Assembly (NCBI GenBank): GCA_049296795.1
Contig: JBAQTC010000035.1
Location: 1-19,127, forward strand
Origin: CAXNKH01 sp049296795
GTDB taxonomy: Bacteria > Pseudomonadota > Gammaproteobacteria > Burkholderiales > Burkholderiaceae_C
DNA length: 19,127 bases
Reading direction: 5' to 3'
The notes beneath the pieces are model-generated. The model saw only the letters and a program-made list of their open reading frames with translations. It did not search any database and was not told where the DNA came from. The translations under genes were made by a program, and so were the position numbers. Positions within the stretch are counted from its first letter, which is position 1. Each line of letters starts with the position of its first letter. This document shows positions 8,601 to 16,259 of this stretch, one piece after another.

Positions 8601-9404
8601 CACACGCACCTGGCCCTGCATCGGATGGACGAAAAAATTCGCTTCCGCGACATCCAGGCCCAGCCACGAAAAATCATTTCTAGCCCGACTTGGAGCGGGA
8701 TCGAGAGCGAAAAAGTCTCCTACAACGCCGGTTACACCAATGTGCACGAGTTGATCCCCTGGCGCACCCTGACCGGTCGCCAGCAGTTTTATTTGGACCA
8801 TCCGTGGATCACGGCTTTCGGCGAAAACCTCTCTAGCTACAAGCCACCTGTCGATCTCAAGACCACGGCCGGTATTCACGGCGTCAAGCCCAATGGCAAC
8901 ACCGAGATCCTGCTGAATTTCATCACGCCACATCAGAAGTGGGGCATCCACAGTACCTACAGCGACAACCTGATGATGCTTACGCTCAATCGCGGCGGAC
9001 CGGTGATCTGGCTCAGCGAGGACGATGCCAAATCAGCCGGCATTGTTGACAACGATTGGGTTGAGCTGTTCAACATCAACGGGGCCATCGCTGCGCGTGC
9101 GGTCGTTAGTCAGCGGGTGAACAACGGCATGGTCATGATGTACCACGCCCAGGAAAAGATCATCAACACCCCGGGTTCAGAAATCACCGGCGCACGCGGG
9201 GGCATCCACAACTCGGTGACGCGCATCGTGCTCAAACCCACGCACATGATCGGCGGCTACGCCCAGTTCAGCTATGGGTTTAACTACTACGGGACCATCG
9301 GCACCAACCGTGACGAATTCGTCGTAGTGCGAAAAATGAACCGGGTTGACTGGCTCGATAGTCCGGCCGACAGCAGCAGAAGCGTGCAAGCACAAGGAGC
9401 ATGA
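5601..9404 (+). CDS. narG: Respiratory nitrate reductase alpha subunit (molybdenum catalytic subunit)
   Basis: A 1267-residue subunit, close to the ~1247 residues of E. coli NarG. It reduces nitrate to nitrite at a bis-MGD molybdenum centre on the cytoplasmic face. The N-terminal FS0 [4Fe-4S] ligands are the unusual His50 plus Cys54, Cys58 and Cys93 (STHGVNCTGSC, then RGCARG). The Mo ligand is Asp218 in FYDWYCDLP (equivalent to E. coli Asp222). Conserved blocks LPTATWYEKNDLNTSDMHPF and GARGGIHNSVTRIVLKPTHMIGG (each shortened in this description of the match) are typical of NarG. There is no Tat-like signal, as expected for the cytoplasmic enzyme. I chose ATG 5601 because GGAG at 5591-5594 precedes it; the TTG at 5583 would put that site inside the gene. 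The end overlaps the first possible narH ATG. Confidence 0.97.
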   Translation: MSHFLDRLNYFSNPKESFSDGHGVTTGEDRSWEDAYRDRWSHDKIVRSTHGVNCTGSCSWKIYVKGGIVTWETQQTDYPRTRWDMPNHEPRGCARGASYSWYLYSANRVKYPLVRGRLLKLWREARLTHQPVEAWTSIAQDDAKRKLYQSLRGLGGFVRSSWDEVNEMIAAANIYTIKKHGPDRVIGFSPIPAMSMVSYAAGSRYLSLLGGVCMSFYDWYCDLPPASPQIWGEQTDVPESADWYNSSYIIAWGSNVPQTRTPDAHFFTEVRYKGAKTVAVTPDYAEISKLADIWMHPKQGTDAAMAMAMGHVIMKEFYFDRRSSYFDDYARRYTDLPMLVMLKEQQAPNGETILVPDRYLRASDFNGQLGQANNPEWKTLAFNENGKVVCPKGAIGFRWGPDGRADAGQWNLETKEARHDNDVKLKLSALEGGDQTETAKIGFPYFGGIAHEHFPNNTHGAAASNVLVRSVPVTRIALGKEGEKREALVATVFDLQAANFGIARGLDAELAAKSFDDDTPYTPAWQERITGVPRQQLITVARQFADNADKTKGKSMVIIGAAMNHWYHSDMNYRGIINMLMLCGCIGQSGGGWAHYVGQEKLRPQTGWLPLAFALDWIRPPRQMNSTSFFYAHTDQWRYEKLTMGEVLSPLADKKAFGGSMIDYNVRAERMGWLPSAPQLQTHPMQVVKDATAAGMDPKDYTVQGLKDGTLKMSCEDPDHPANWPRNMFVWRSNLLGSSGKGHEYFLKHLLGTSHGVQGKDLGQEDSKPTEVVWHEQAPEGKLDLLVTLDFRMSTTCLYSDIVLPTATWYEKNDLNTSDMHPFIHPLSTAVDPAWQSQSDWDIYKGFAKKFSELCVGHLGVEHEMVLSPLMHDSPAELAQPLGVKEWKKGECELIPGKTAPNMTVVERDYPNLYQRFTALGPLMAKVGNGGKGIAWNTQDEVQQLGELNGLIKAEGVTCGMPKIETDIDACEVVLQLAPETNGHVAVKAWAALSKQTGRDHTHLALHRMDEKIRFRDIQAQPRKIISSPTWSGIESEKVSYNAGYTNVHELIPWRTLTGRQQFYLDHPWITAFGENLSSYKPPVDLKTTAGIHGVKPNGNTEILLNFITPHQKWGIHSTYSDNLMMLTLNRGGPVIWLSEDDAKSAGIVDNDWVELFNINGAIAARAVVSQRVNNGMVMMYHAQEKIINTPGSEITGARGGIHNSVTRIVLKPTHMIGGYAQFSYGFNYYGTIGTNRDEFVVVRKMNRVDWLDSPADSSRSVQAQGA

Positions 9405-9406
9405 CC

Positions 9407-10930
9407 ATGAAAATCCGAGCTCAAATCGGCATGGTGTTGAATTTGGACAAGTGCATCGGCTGCCACACCTGTTCCGTCACCTGCAAGAACGTTTGGACCA
9501 GCCGCAAAGGCATGGAGTACGCCTGGTTCAACAACGTCGAGACCAAACCCGGCATCGGCTACCCGAAGGAATGGGAAAACCAGGACAAGTGGAACGGCGG
9601 CTGGGTCCGCAAGGCCAACGGCAGCATTGAGCCACGCCAGGGTGCCAAGTGGAAGCTGCTGATGAAGATCTTCGCCAACCCCAACCTGCCGCAGATCGAC
9701 GATTACTACGAACCTTTCACTTTCGATTTCGATCATCTGCAGTCGGCGCCAGAAATGAAGACCGCACCCACGGCGCGCCCGCGCAGCCTGATCACGGGCC
9801 AGCGCATGGAGAAGATCGAATGGGGACCGAACTGGGAAGAGATCCTGGGCGGTGAATTCAGCAAGCGTTCGAAGGACAAGAACTTCGACGACGTGCAGAA
9901 GGACATCTACGGCCAGTTCGAAAACACTTTCATGATGTACTTGCCGCGCCTGTGCGAGCACTGTCTGAATCCGGCCTGCGTCGCATCCTGTCCCTCAGGC
10001 TCAATTTACAAGCGCGAGGAAGACGGCATCGTGCTGATAGACCAGGACAAGTGCCGCGGCTGGCGCATGTGCGTGTCTGGTTGTCCGTATAAGAAAATCT
10101 ATTACAACTGGGAATCGGGCAAGGCTGAGAAGTGTATTTTTTGCTATCCAAGAATTGAAGCCGGCCAACCTACCGTGTGCAGTGAAACATGTGTCGGTCG
10201 TATTCGCTACCTCGGCGTGTTGCTGTATGACGCCGACCGCATCGAGCAGGCCGCCAGTGTCGAACATGACCGGGATCTGTACCAGGCCCAACTTGACATC
10301 TTTCTGGACCCGAACGACCCCCAGGTGATCGCACAGGCCCGTATCGACGGCATCCCCGATGCCTGGATGGACGCCGCACGCAACAGCCCGGTGTACAAAA
10401 TGGCCGTGCAGTGGAAAGTGGCTCTGCCCCTGCACCCCGAGTACCGCACCCTGCCCATGGTCTGGTATGTGCCGCCACTGTCACCCATCACGGCGGCAGC
10501 GAACGCCGGCGAGATTGGCATCAACGGCGAGATTCCGGACGTCAAGCAACTGCGCATCCCGGTCAAGTACCTGGCCAATTTGCTGACTGCTGGAGACACT
10601 GTGCCGGTAGAGCGTGCGCTGGAGCGCATGCTCGCCATGCGCGCCTACCAGCGCGAGAAGCACGTGGAAGGACGCATCAACCCCACGGCTTTGCAGCAGG
10701 TTCGGATGAGCCAGGACGAGGTGGAAGAGATGTACCACGTGATGGCGATTGCCAACTACGAGGACCGCTTCGTCATCCCGAGCTCGCACCGTGAGTACGC
10801 CGAGAACACTTTCGACATGCGCGGGGGCTGCGGTTTCTCGTTTGGCAACGGCTGTACCGACGGCGAGAGCGAAGCCAGCCTGTTCGGCAGCGGAAAACGC
10901 CGCACCATCCCCATCAAGGCAGGAGTCTGA
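9407..10930 (+). CDS. narH: Respiratory nitrate reductase beta subunit (iron-sulfur electron transfer)
   Basis: A 507-residue subunit carrying four Fe-S clusters between NarI haems and NarG. Four cysteine groups can be read: Cys16/19/22/26 (CIGCHTCSVTC), Cys183/186/191/195, Cys216/222/226 with Trp219 in the second position (CRGWRMC), and Cys243/246/258/262. The Trp replacing a cysteine is the known mark of the [3Fe-4S] cluster in NarH. I start at ATG 9407 rather than 9401: AAGGAG at 9394-9399 lies 7 bases before 9407 but only 1 base before 9401, and MKIRAQIGMVLNLDKC matches the usual N-terminus. If 9401 is used, narG and narH overlap by ATGA. narJ follows after 2 bases. Confidence 0.97.
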   Translation: MKIRAQIGMVLNLDKCIGCHTCSVTCKNVWTSRKGMEYAWFNNVETKPGIGYPKEWENQDKWNGGWVRKANGSIEPRQGAKWKLLMKIFANPNLPQIDDYYEPFTFDFDHLQSAPEMKTAPTARPRSLITGQRMEKIEWGPNWEEILGGEFSKRSKDKNFDDVQKDIYGQFENTFMMYLPRLCEHCLNPACVASCPSGSIYKREEDGIVLIDQDKCRGWRMCVSGCPYKKIYYNWESGKAEKCIFCYPRIEAGQPTVCSETCVGRIRYLGVLLYDADRIEQAASVEHDRDLYQAQLDIFLDPNDPQVIAQARIDGIPDAWMDAARNSPVYKMAVQWKVALPLHPEYRTLPMVWYVPPLSPITAAANAGEIGINGEIPDVKQLRIPVKYLANLLTAGDTVPVERALERMLAMRAYQREKHVEGRINPTALQQVRMSQDEVEEMYHVMAIANYEDRFVIPSSHREYAENTFDMRGGCGFSFGNGCTDGESEASLFGSGKRRTIPIKAGV

Positions 10931-10932
10931 TC

Positions 10933-11619
10933 ATGCCCAACAACGCTACTTTGACCCTGCGCGTGTTGGCCCGCCTGCTGGGCTACCCGGACACCGAACT
11001 GCGCAGCCACCTGGACGATCTGAGCGCCGCGCTGCACCATGAACAGGCCCTTAGCATCAATCGCCTAGGCGAGCTGGATGTGCTGCTTAAGTCCCTGCGC
11101 ACGCGCGACCCCCTCGACATGGAAGCCGACTATGTGCAACTGTTCGACCGCGGCCGCGCCACCTCGCTGCATCTGTTCGAGCACGTGCACGGCGACAGTC
11201 GCGACCGGGGACCTGCCATGATCGACCTGGCCCAGACTTACGAGAAGGCCGGCCTCTACCTGGCCGAGGGCGAGCTGCCCGATTACTTGCCCGTGGTGCT
11301 GGAGTTCGTCTCCACGCAGCCGGATCGGCAAGCCCGCGCTTTTCTTGGCGAGATCGCTCACATCCTCAACGCTATCTTCAGCGCCTTGGTGAAACGCGAA
11401 AGCTCCTATGCCAGCGTGCTGGGCGCCCTGCTGGAGCTCGCCGGCGAGCGTGCCCAGGCCGTGAAGGTGGTGGAAGACGAGCCGTTGGACCAGACCTGGG
11501 AGGAGCCCATAGTCTTTGACGGCTGCTCGACGCAAGGCCAGGCTAAGCCGAGCCAGCCCCGGCCGATCCACATCGTCAGGAATGTTGCGCAAAGCGCTGT
11601 GCCAGGAGCAGGAGCATGA
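10933..11619 (+). CDS. narJ: Nitrate reductase assembly chaperone NarJ (molybdenum cofactor insertion)
   Basis: A 228-residue member of the NarJ/TorD chaperone family, which binds apo-NarG and coordinates cofactor insertion and membrane attachment; it is not part of the final enzyme. The diagnostic stretch YVQLFDRGRATSLHLFEHV (~67-85) followed by HGDSRDRG is intact, as is the helix with LPDYLPVVLEF. The C-terminal ~45 residues are low-similarity, proline-rich and likely flexible. AGGAG at 10920-10924 precedes ATG 10933. Its stop overlaps narI by ATGA (11616-11619), indicating translational coupling. GC is high (40 of 60 bases at 11161-11220). Confidence 0.95.
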   Translation: MPNNATLTLRVLARLLGYPDTELRSHLDDLSAALHHEQALSINRLGELDVLLKSLRTRDPLDMEADYVQLFDRGRATSLHLFEHVHGDSRDRGPAMIDLAQTYEKAGLYLAEGELPDYLPVVLEFVSTQPDRQARAFLGEIAHILNAIFSALVKRESSYASVLGALLELAGERAQAVKVVEDEPLDQTWEEPIVFDGCSTQGQAKPSQPRPIHIVRNVAQSAVPGAGA

Positions 11620-12350
11620 ACTACCTCAACCAGTTCGTCTTCGGGATCTATCCCTACATCTGCCTTACGGTTTTCCTGCTGGGCAGCCTGATCCGCTTCG
11701 ATCGCGACCAGTACACTTGGAAAAGCGATTCCTCGCAGTTGCTCAAAGCCGGTCAGCTGCGCTGGGGCAGCAACCTGTTCCACGTCGGCATCCTGTTCCT
11801 GTTCTTCGGCCACAGCGTGGGCATGCTGATGCCGCACTTCCTCTACGAGCCCTTCATGAGCGCTGGCGCTAAGCAGCTGATGGCCATGATCTCCGGCAGC
11901 GCGTTCGGGGTACTTGGCCTGCTGGGCTTGACGTTGCTGCTGCACCGCCGCTTGTTCGAGCCGCGCATCCGCGCCACCAGCAAGACCAGCGACATCTTGC
12001 TGCTGCTCCTGCTGTGGCTGCAGTTTGCCCTGGGCTTGGCCACCATCCCGCTGTCGGCCCAGCACCTGGACGGCGGCATGATGATGAAGCTGGCCGAGTG
12101 GGCGCAGCGCATCATGACCTTGCGCGGTGGTGCCGTGGAACTGCTGGCTGAGGCCAGCTGGGTCTTTAAGGCCCATATGTTCCTGGGCATGAGCATCTTC
12201 TTCATTTTCCCCTTCACGCGCCTGGTCCATGTCTGGAGCGGCTTTGCCTCGGTGAGCTACCTGGTGCGGCCCTACCAGGTGGTACGCAGCCGCCGGCTCA
12301 ATCTTCCCGCTGGCCACAACCTGCCGCGCCAGCCGGGAGCACGTGTATGA
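11616..12350 (+). CDS. narI: Respiratory nitrate reductase gamma subunit (cytochrome b)
   Basis: A 244-residue integral membrane protein with five helices that oxidises quinol and passes electrons to NarH. The four haem-b histidines fall at His56 and His66 (FHVGILFLFFGH) and His187 and His205 (KAHMF and RLVHVWS), the same numbers as in E. coli NarI. N-terminus NYLNQFVFGIYPY is typical. AGGAG at 11604-11608 precedes ATG 11616 by 7 bases. It overlaps narJ upstream and ppiC downstream by ATGA, so these genes are tightly coupled. Confidence 0.97.
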   Translation: MNYLNQFVFGIYPYICLTVFLLGSLIRFDRDQYTWKSDSSQLLKAGQLRWGSNLFHVGILFLFFGHSVGMLMPHFLYEPFMSAGAKQLMAMISGSAFGVLGLLGLTLLLHRRLFEPRIRATSKTSDILLLLLLWLQFALGLATIPLSAQHLDGGMMMKLAEWAQRIMTLRGGAVELLAEASWVFKAHMFLGMSIFFIFPFTRLVHVWSGFASVSYLVRPYQVVRSRRLNLPAGHNLPRQPGARV

Positions 12351-13183
12351 AAGAAACCTGCTCCCCCAGCTGCAGCTGTGCCAGTGCTGAGGCCGATACG
12401 ACCCTTGCCATCCCAGTCTCCACCGCAGTGGCCCGTGTCAACGGCCAAGCCTTGCAGCGCGCAGATGAATCGCTGAGTGACAACGAGCTGCGCCAGCGTG
12501 CCTGCACCGAACTGCTGCGCCAGGCCGCGCAGCAAGCCGGCTTATTGTCGTGGGACGATGTGTCAGCTGCCGACGGTGTGCCCGGCGAGGCGGCGGTCGG
12601 TGCCATCGAGCAGCTGCTGGAACAAAGCCTGAAGATCCCCGAACCGTCGTACGAAGCCTGCCGCCGCCACCACGCCGCCCATGCTGCGCGTTACCGCGTC
12701 GGCGAGCGCGCCCACGTGCGCCACATCCTGTTCGCAGTGACTGCGGGTGTCGACGTCGTGGCCTTGCGCAAACGGGCCGAAGCTACCCTGCTGGACGTGC
12801 GCAGCCACGACGGTAAGGGGGACCCCTTTGAGCAAGCCGCGCACACGCTCTCCAACTGCCCCAGCGGCGCCTGGGGTGGTGAGCTAGGCTGGCTGACGCT
12901 GCAGGACTGTGCGCCCGAGTTGGCGCGCGAGATCTTCGGTCAGAGCGAAGTGGGCGTGTTGCCGCGACTGGTGCACAGCCGCTTTGGCCTGCACGTGGTG
13001 GACGTGCGCCAGCGTGAGGCCGGGGTCGACCAGCCTTTCGAATCCGTGCGTGGCTCCGTAGCCATGACGCTGCGCCAGCAGTCCTACGTGACTGCGCTGC
13101 GCCAGTATCTGGCGCTGCTGGCCGGGCAGGCCGAGCTGCAGGGCGTGGAGCTGGACGCCGCCGGTACACCTTTCGTGCAATAA
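12347..13183 (+). CDS. Cytoplasmic parvulin-type peptidyl-prolyl isomerase of the nar operon
   Basis: A 278-residue protein with a parvulin (PpiC/NifM-like) domain at ~122-222: VRHILF, then CPSGAWGGELGW, then HSRFGLHVVDV, the three signature strands and loops. Residues ~25-115 form a helical N-terminal region like that of NifM/SurA-type proteins. No signal peptide or membrane segment is seen, so it should act in the cytoplasm. Parvulins directly after narI are known in Pseudomonas and betaproteobacterial nar operons, and a folding role for a nitrate reductase subunit is a reasonable inference. An oddity is the cysteine cluster at the extreme N-terminus (Cys5, Cys9, Cys11), which could bind metal. 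GGGAG at 12335-12339 precedes ATG 12347; the ATGA overlap with narI implies coupling. GC is high (40 of 60 at 12781-12840). Confidence 0.9.
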   Translation: MKETCSPSCSCASAEADTTLAIPVSTAVARVNGQALQRADESLSDNELRQRACTELLRQAAQQAGLLSWDDVSAADGVPGEAAVGAIEQLLEQSLKIPEPSYEACRRHHAAHAARYRVGERAHVRHILFAVTAGVDVVALRKRAEATLLDVRSHDGKGDPFEQAAHTLSNCPSGAWGGELGWLTLQDCAPELAREIFGQSEVGVLPRLVHSRFGLHVVDVRQREAGVDQPFESVRGSVAMTLRQQSYVTALRQYLALLAGQAELQGVELDAAGTPFVQ

Positions 13184-13198
13184 GCAAAAAGCACACCG

Positions 13199-13873
13199 AT
13201 GGCCGACGAATTGCTGGAGCGACTACGTCGATTCCATTCGGATTACTTCCCGCTTCATCAGCAACGATTTCAAGACCTGGTGGCGCAAGGACAGCATCCG
13301 ACAACTTTTTTTATCGGCTGCTCAGATTCACGAGTGGTGCCCTACCTCTTGACGGGGGCAGGCCCGGGTGAGCTCTTCATTGTTCGCAATGTAGGGGCTT
13401 TCATTCCCCCCTATGACCCAGCTTCTGGCTGGCACGGCACCACGGCAGCAATTGAATTCGCGGTGCTGACCCTGCAAGTCAAACGTATCGTTGTATGCGG
13501 CCATAGCCACTGTGGTGCGATCAGAGCCGCTTATGAAGGTGTACCGGCGCAGGCCCAAGCCCTTGGTGAATGGCTGAAGCTGGCCGAAGAAGCGCTGCTG
13601 CCAGTGCAGATCAGTCCTGAGGCCTTGCGCCGTAGCGAACAACGTTCGGTCGTAGTGCAACTCGAACGCCTGATGGATTACCCGATGGTTCGACGACAAG
13701 TTGAAGCGGGACAGCTCACCTTGCACGGCTGGTATTACGTCATAGAGGCTGGCGAAATCCAGGTCTTTGATGCAGGGAAAGCCTGTTTTATTCCCGCTTC
13801 GGATGCCTCCAATAGCGGAACCGGACCTTACCAACCCTATGTGGAACACGATGGACAAATTATCAGTGCCTGA
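13199..13873 (+). CDS. Beta-class carbonic anhydrase
   Basis: A 224-residue zinc enzyme interconverting CO2 and bicarbonate. Zinc ligands are Cys41 and Asp43 (CSDSR, with the Asp-Arg dyad Asp43/Arg45) and His102 and Cys105 (GHSHCG). The block IVRNVGAFIPPY is typical. No signal peptide is visible, so it is cytoplasmic. It begins 15 bases after ppiC with only a weak ribosome site, so it could be the tail of the nar transcript. GC drops sharply here (32 of 60 bases at 13201-13260 against 40 of 60 in ppiC), suggesting a different history from narHJI-ppiC. Its 3' end overlaps the ribonucleotide reductase gene by ~23 bases. E. coli names such as can or cynT cannot be assigned from sequence alone. 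Confidence 0.95.
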   Translation: MADELLERLRRFHSDYFPLHQQRFQDLVAQGQHPTTFFIGCSDSRVVPYLLTGAGPGELFIVRNVGAFIPPYDPASGWHGTTAAIEFAVLTLQVKRIVVCGHSHCGAIRAAYEGVPAQAQALGEWLKLAEEALLPVQISPEALRRSEQRSVVVQLERLMDYPMVRRQVEAGQLTLHGWYYVIEAGEIQVFDAGKACFIPASDASNSGTGPYQPYVEHDGQIISA

Positions 13874-16259
13874 ACAGCCCATCAGCATCGATGTGTTGCA
13901 GGAAAAATATCTCAAATCGAGTGAGCGCTGTGCCGATGACGTCTTTGTCCGGGTCGCGCGCGCTTTGGCCAGTGTCGAATCGCAGGCAGAGCGCGCCCGA
14001 TACGAGGTCTTATTTTTGGAAAACCTGCGCCGGGGCGCGATCGGCGCTGGCCGCATCATGAGTTCTGCCGGAACCGCTATTCAAGCGACTTTGATCAACT
14101 GCTTTGTGCAACCGGTAGGGGATTGCATTCAAGGTGTCGATGAGGGTGGATTTCCAGGAATTTATGAGGCACTGCGTGAAGCGGCCGAAACCATGCGCCG
14201 GGGAGGGGGCGTGGGATACGATTTTTCTCGGATTCGTCCGCGCGGCGCAGCCGTCAAAGCGACATCTTCCTTGGCGTCAGGCCCGGCCAGCTATATCAAT
14301 GTATTTGATCAGTCCTGTGCCACCGTCGAGAGTGCGGGAGCGCGGCGTGGCGCTCAAATGGGGGTGCTGAGAATTGATCATCCCGATGTGCTGGAATTCA
14401 TCACCGCCAAACGCACCGTAGGGCGCTGGAATAACTTCAATGTCTCACTCGCAGTGACCGATGCCTTCATGCAAGCCCTTGAGCAAGACCAGTCTTGGGA
14501 GTTGCTGCACCAGGCCAAACCGGGGTTCGCCCAACTCGAGGCAGGTGCCTACCAGCGCGCTGACGGACGATGGGTTTACCAGGTGCTGCCGGCACGTCAA
14601 TTGTGGCAAACCGTCATGCAATCGGCCTACGACTTTGCCGAACCGGGTGTGCTTTTTTTGGATCGAATGAATTCGGACAACAACTTGGGTTATTGCGAAA
14701 CGATTGCTGCAACCAACCCCTGCGGCGAGCAACCATTGCCACCCTACGGTTGTTGTGATCTCGGCCCCATTATTTTGCCGCGTTTTGTCCAGCATTCTTT
14801 CGGCATTTCAGGACAGCCGAGATTTGACTTTGAAGCTTTTGAAGAAGCTGTCGCCTTGCAAGTTCGCGCACTGGACAATGTATTGGATTTGACGTTTTGG
14901 CCGCTTCCCGAACAACAAGAGGAAGCGAAATCAAAACGAAGAATTGGTGTGGGATTTACCGGTCTTGGCAATGCCTTGACCCTGTTGTGCTTGCGTTACA
15001 ACTCGGCCCAGGGACGTGAATTTGCCAGCCTGATCGCACAGCGTATGCGTGATGCGGCTTATGCAGCCTCGGTAGGACTGGCCCGAGAAAAAGGAGCATT
15101 TCCAAAATTTCAGGCCAATGATTACCTGAGGGAGGGCAATTTTGCCAGCCGCTTGCCCTCTGGGCTCCAAAATGACATTCGAGTTCATGGCATTCGGAAC
15201 AGCCATTTGCTATCCATTGCACCCACAGGAACGGTCAGCTTGGCCTTTGCTGACAATGCCTCCAATGGCATCGAACCTTCGTTCTCGTGGCTCTACCAAC
15301 GCAAGAAACGTGAGGCCGATGGCAGTACGACACAGTACACAGTGCAAGACCATGCATGGCGGCTTTACCAACAACTCGGCGGTGACATCGAGCATTTGCC
15401 CGAGTATTTTGTATCGGCTTTGGAGATGTCCGCCGAAGACCATATCGCCATGATGCAGGCAGTCCAGCCTTACATCGACACGGCCATTTCAAAAACCGTC
15501 AATGTTCCAGCTGACTACTCGTTCGAGGATTTCACGAGCTTGTATCTTCGCGCATGGCAAGCCGGGCTTAAGGGGCTGGCCACGTACCGACCGAACAGCA
15601 TTTTGGGTTCAGTATTGGAACTCGGACCCTTGGCGAATGAATCCGAGTCCAACCCAGTGGCACTGGCCGTGGATCCGATGCGTTCTGTGATTGAAAGTCG
15701 ACCAAAAGGTGGCTTGTCAGCAGTCGCGGAAAAAATCGAGTACTGGACCCAGGAAGGACATAAAACCCTGTATTTGGTCGTTTCTTTTTTGCCAATACCT
15801 GCATCGGAGAGCTCAGGAGCGGCAGAACGGGCCATAGAATTTTTCATGCCCGTGGGTCAAAGCGGTGAATCACAGCAGTGGATCACCGCCAGCATGCGCT
15901 TGCTGTCGTTGGCCGCTCGCGGAGGTTTTTTGCCGCGGGCTCTCAGCGATATGCGTAAAGTGGCTTGGGACCGTGGGCCGGTGCGTTACGGAACGTTTGA
16001 TAAAGCCGATGGCTCGCACGTGCCTTTGTGGCACGACTCCGAGGTGGCGGCGATTGCCTACGCTATCCAAAATATCATCGCCCAGCGCTCGGGATCAGTT
16101 TTGCTAACTTCAACCACGCAGCCGGCCTCAATCGAGATCAATCACGCGTCGATGCGGATGGCGGGGAAAAAATGCAGTGACTGTGGGGCCATGGCCGTGA
16201 TACGCAAAGACGGCTGTGACTACTGCACCCAGTGTGGTCTGCTGGGCAGTTGCGGTTAG
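13851..16259 (+). CDS. nrdJ: Adenosylcobalamin-dependent (class II) ribonucleotide reductase
   Basis: An ~802-residue class II reductase, which makes deoxyribonucleotides with a B12-derived radical and works with or without O2. The active-site motif NPCGEQPL gives Asn289, the thiyl-radical Cys291 and Glu293. The redox pair is probably Cys84 (LINCFVQP) with Cys302 (YGCCDLG). RRGGGVGYDFSRIRPRG and IAPTGTVSLAF match the catalytic barrel. Residues ~630-770 form the TSCPD-type domain of B12-dependent reductases. The C-terminus is a Cys-rich zinc-ribbon tail (KCSDCG ... CDYCTQCG) that re-reduces the active site. No nrdB-type subunit is nearby, as expected. I chose ATG 13851 (GGA at 13842-13844); 13839 is also possible and the frame is open back to 13767 inside the carbonic anhydrase gene. 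The stop overlaps the convergent hemerythrin gene by 4 bases. Confidence 0.93.
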   Translation: MDKLSVPEQPISIDVLQEKYLKSSERCADDVFVRVARALASVESQAERARYEVLFLENLRRGAIGAGRIMSSAGTAIQATLINCFVQPVGDCIQGVDEGGFPGIYEALREAAETMRRGGGVGYDFSRIRPRGAAVKATSSLASGPASYINVFDQSCATVESAGARRGAQMGVLRIDHPDVLEFITAKRTVGRWNNFNVSLAVTDAFMQALEQDQSWELLHQAKPGFAQLEAGAYQRADGRWVYQVLPARQLWQTVMQSAYDFAEPGVLFLDRMNSDNNLGYCETIAATNPCGEQPLPPYGCCDLGPIILPRFVQHSFGISGQPRFDFEAFEEAVALQVRALDNVLDLTFWPLPEQQEEAKSKRRIGVGFTGLGNALTLLCLRYNSAQGREFASLIAQRMRDAAYAASVGLAREKGAFPKFQANDYLREGNFASRLPSGLQNDIRVHGIRNSHLLSIAPTGTVSLAFADNASNGIEPSFSWLYQRKKREADGSTTQYTVQDHAWRLYQQLGGDIEHLPEYFVSALEMSAEDHIAMMQAVQPYIDTAISKTVNVPADYSFEDFTSLYLRAWQAGLKGLATYRPNSILGSVLELGPLANESESNPVALAVDPMRSVIESRPKGGLSAVAEKIEYWTQEGHKTLYLVVSFLPIPASESSGAAERAIEFFMPVGQSGESQQWITASMRLLSLAARGGFLPRALSDMRKVAWDRGPVRYGTFDKADGSHVPLWHDSEVAAIAYAIQNIIAQRSGSVLLTSTTQPASIEINHASMRMAGKKCSDCGAMAVIRKDGCDYCTQCGLLGSCG

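Noticed and set aside
11406..12317. Minus-strand open frame of 303 codons opposite narJ/narI
   Set aside because: Its low-complexity, Gln/Ala/His-rich translation is typical of an antisense shadow; narJ and narI are clear on the plus strand.
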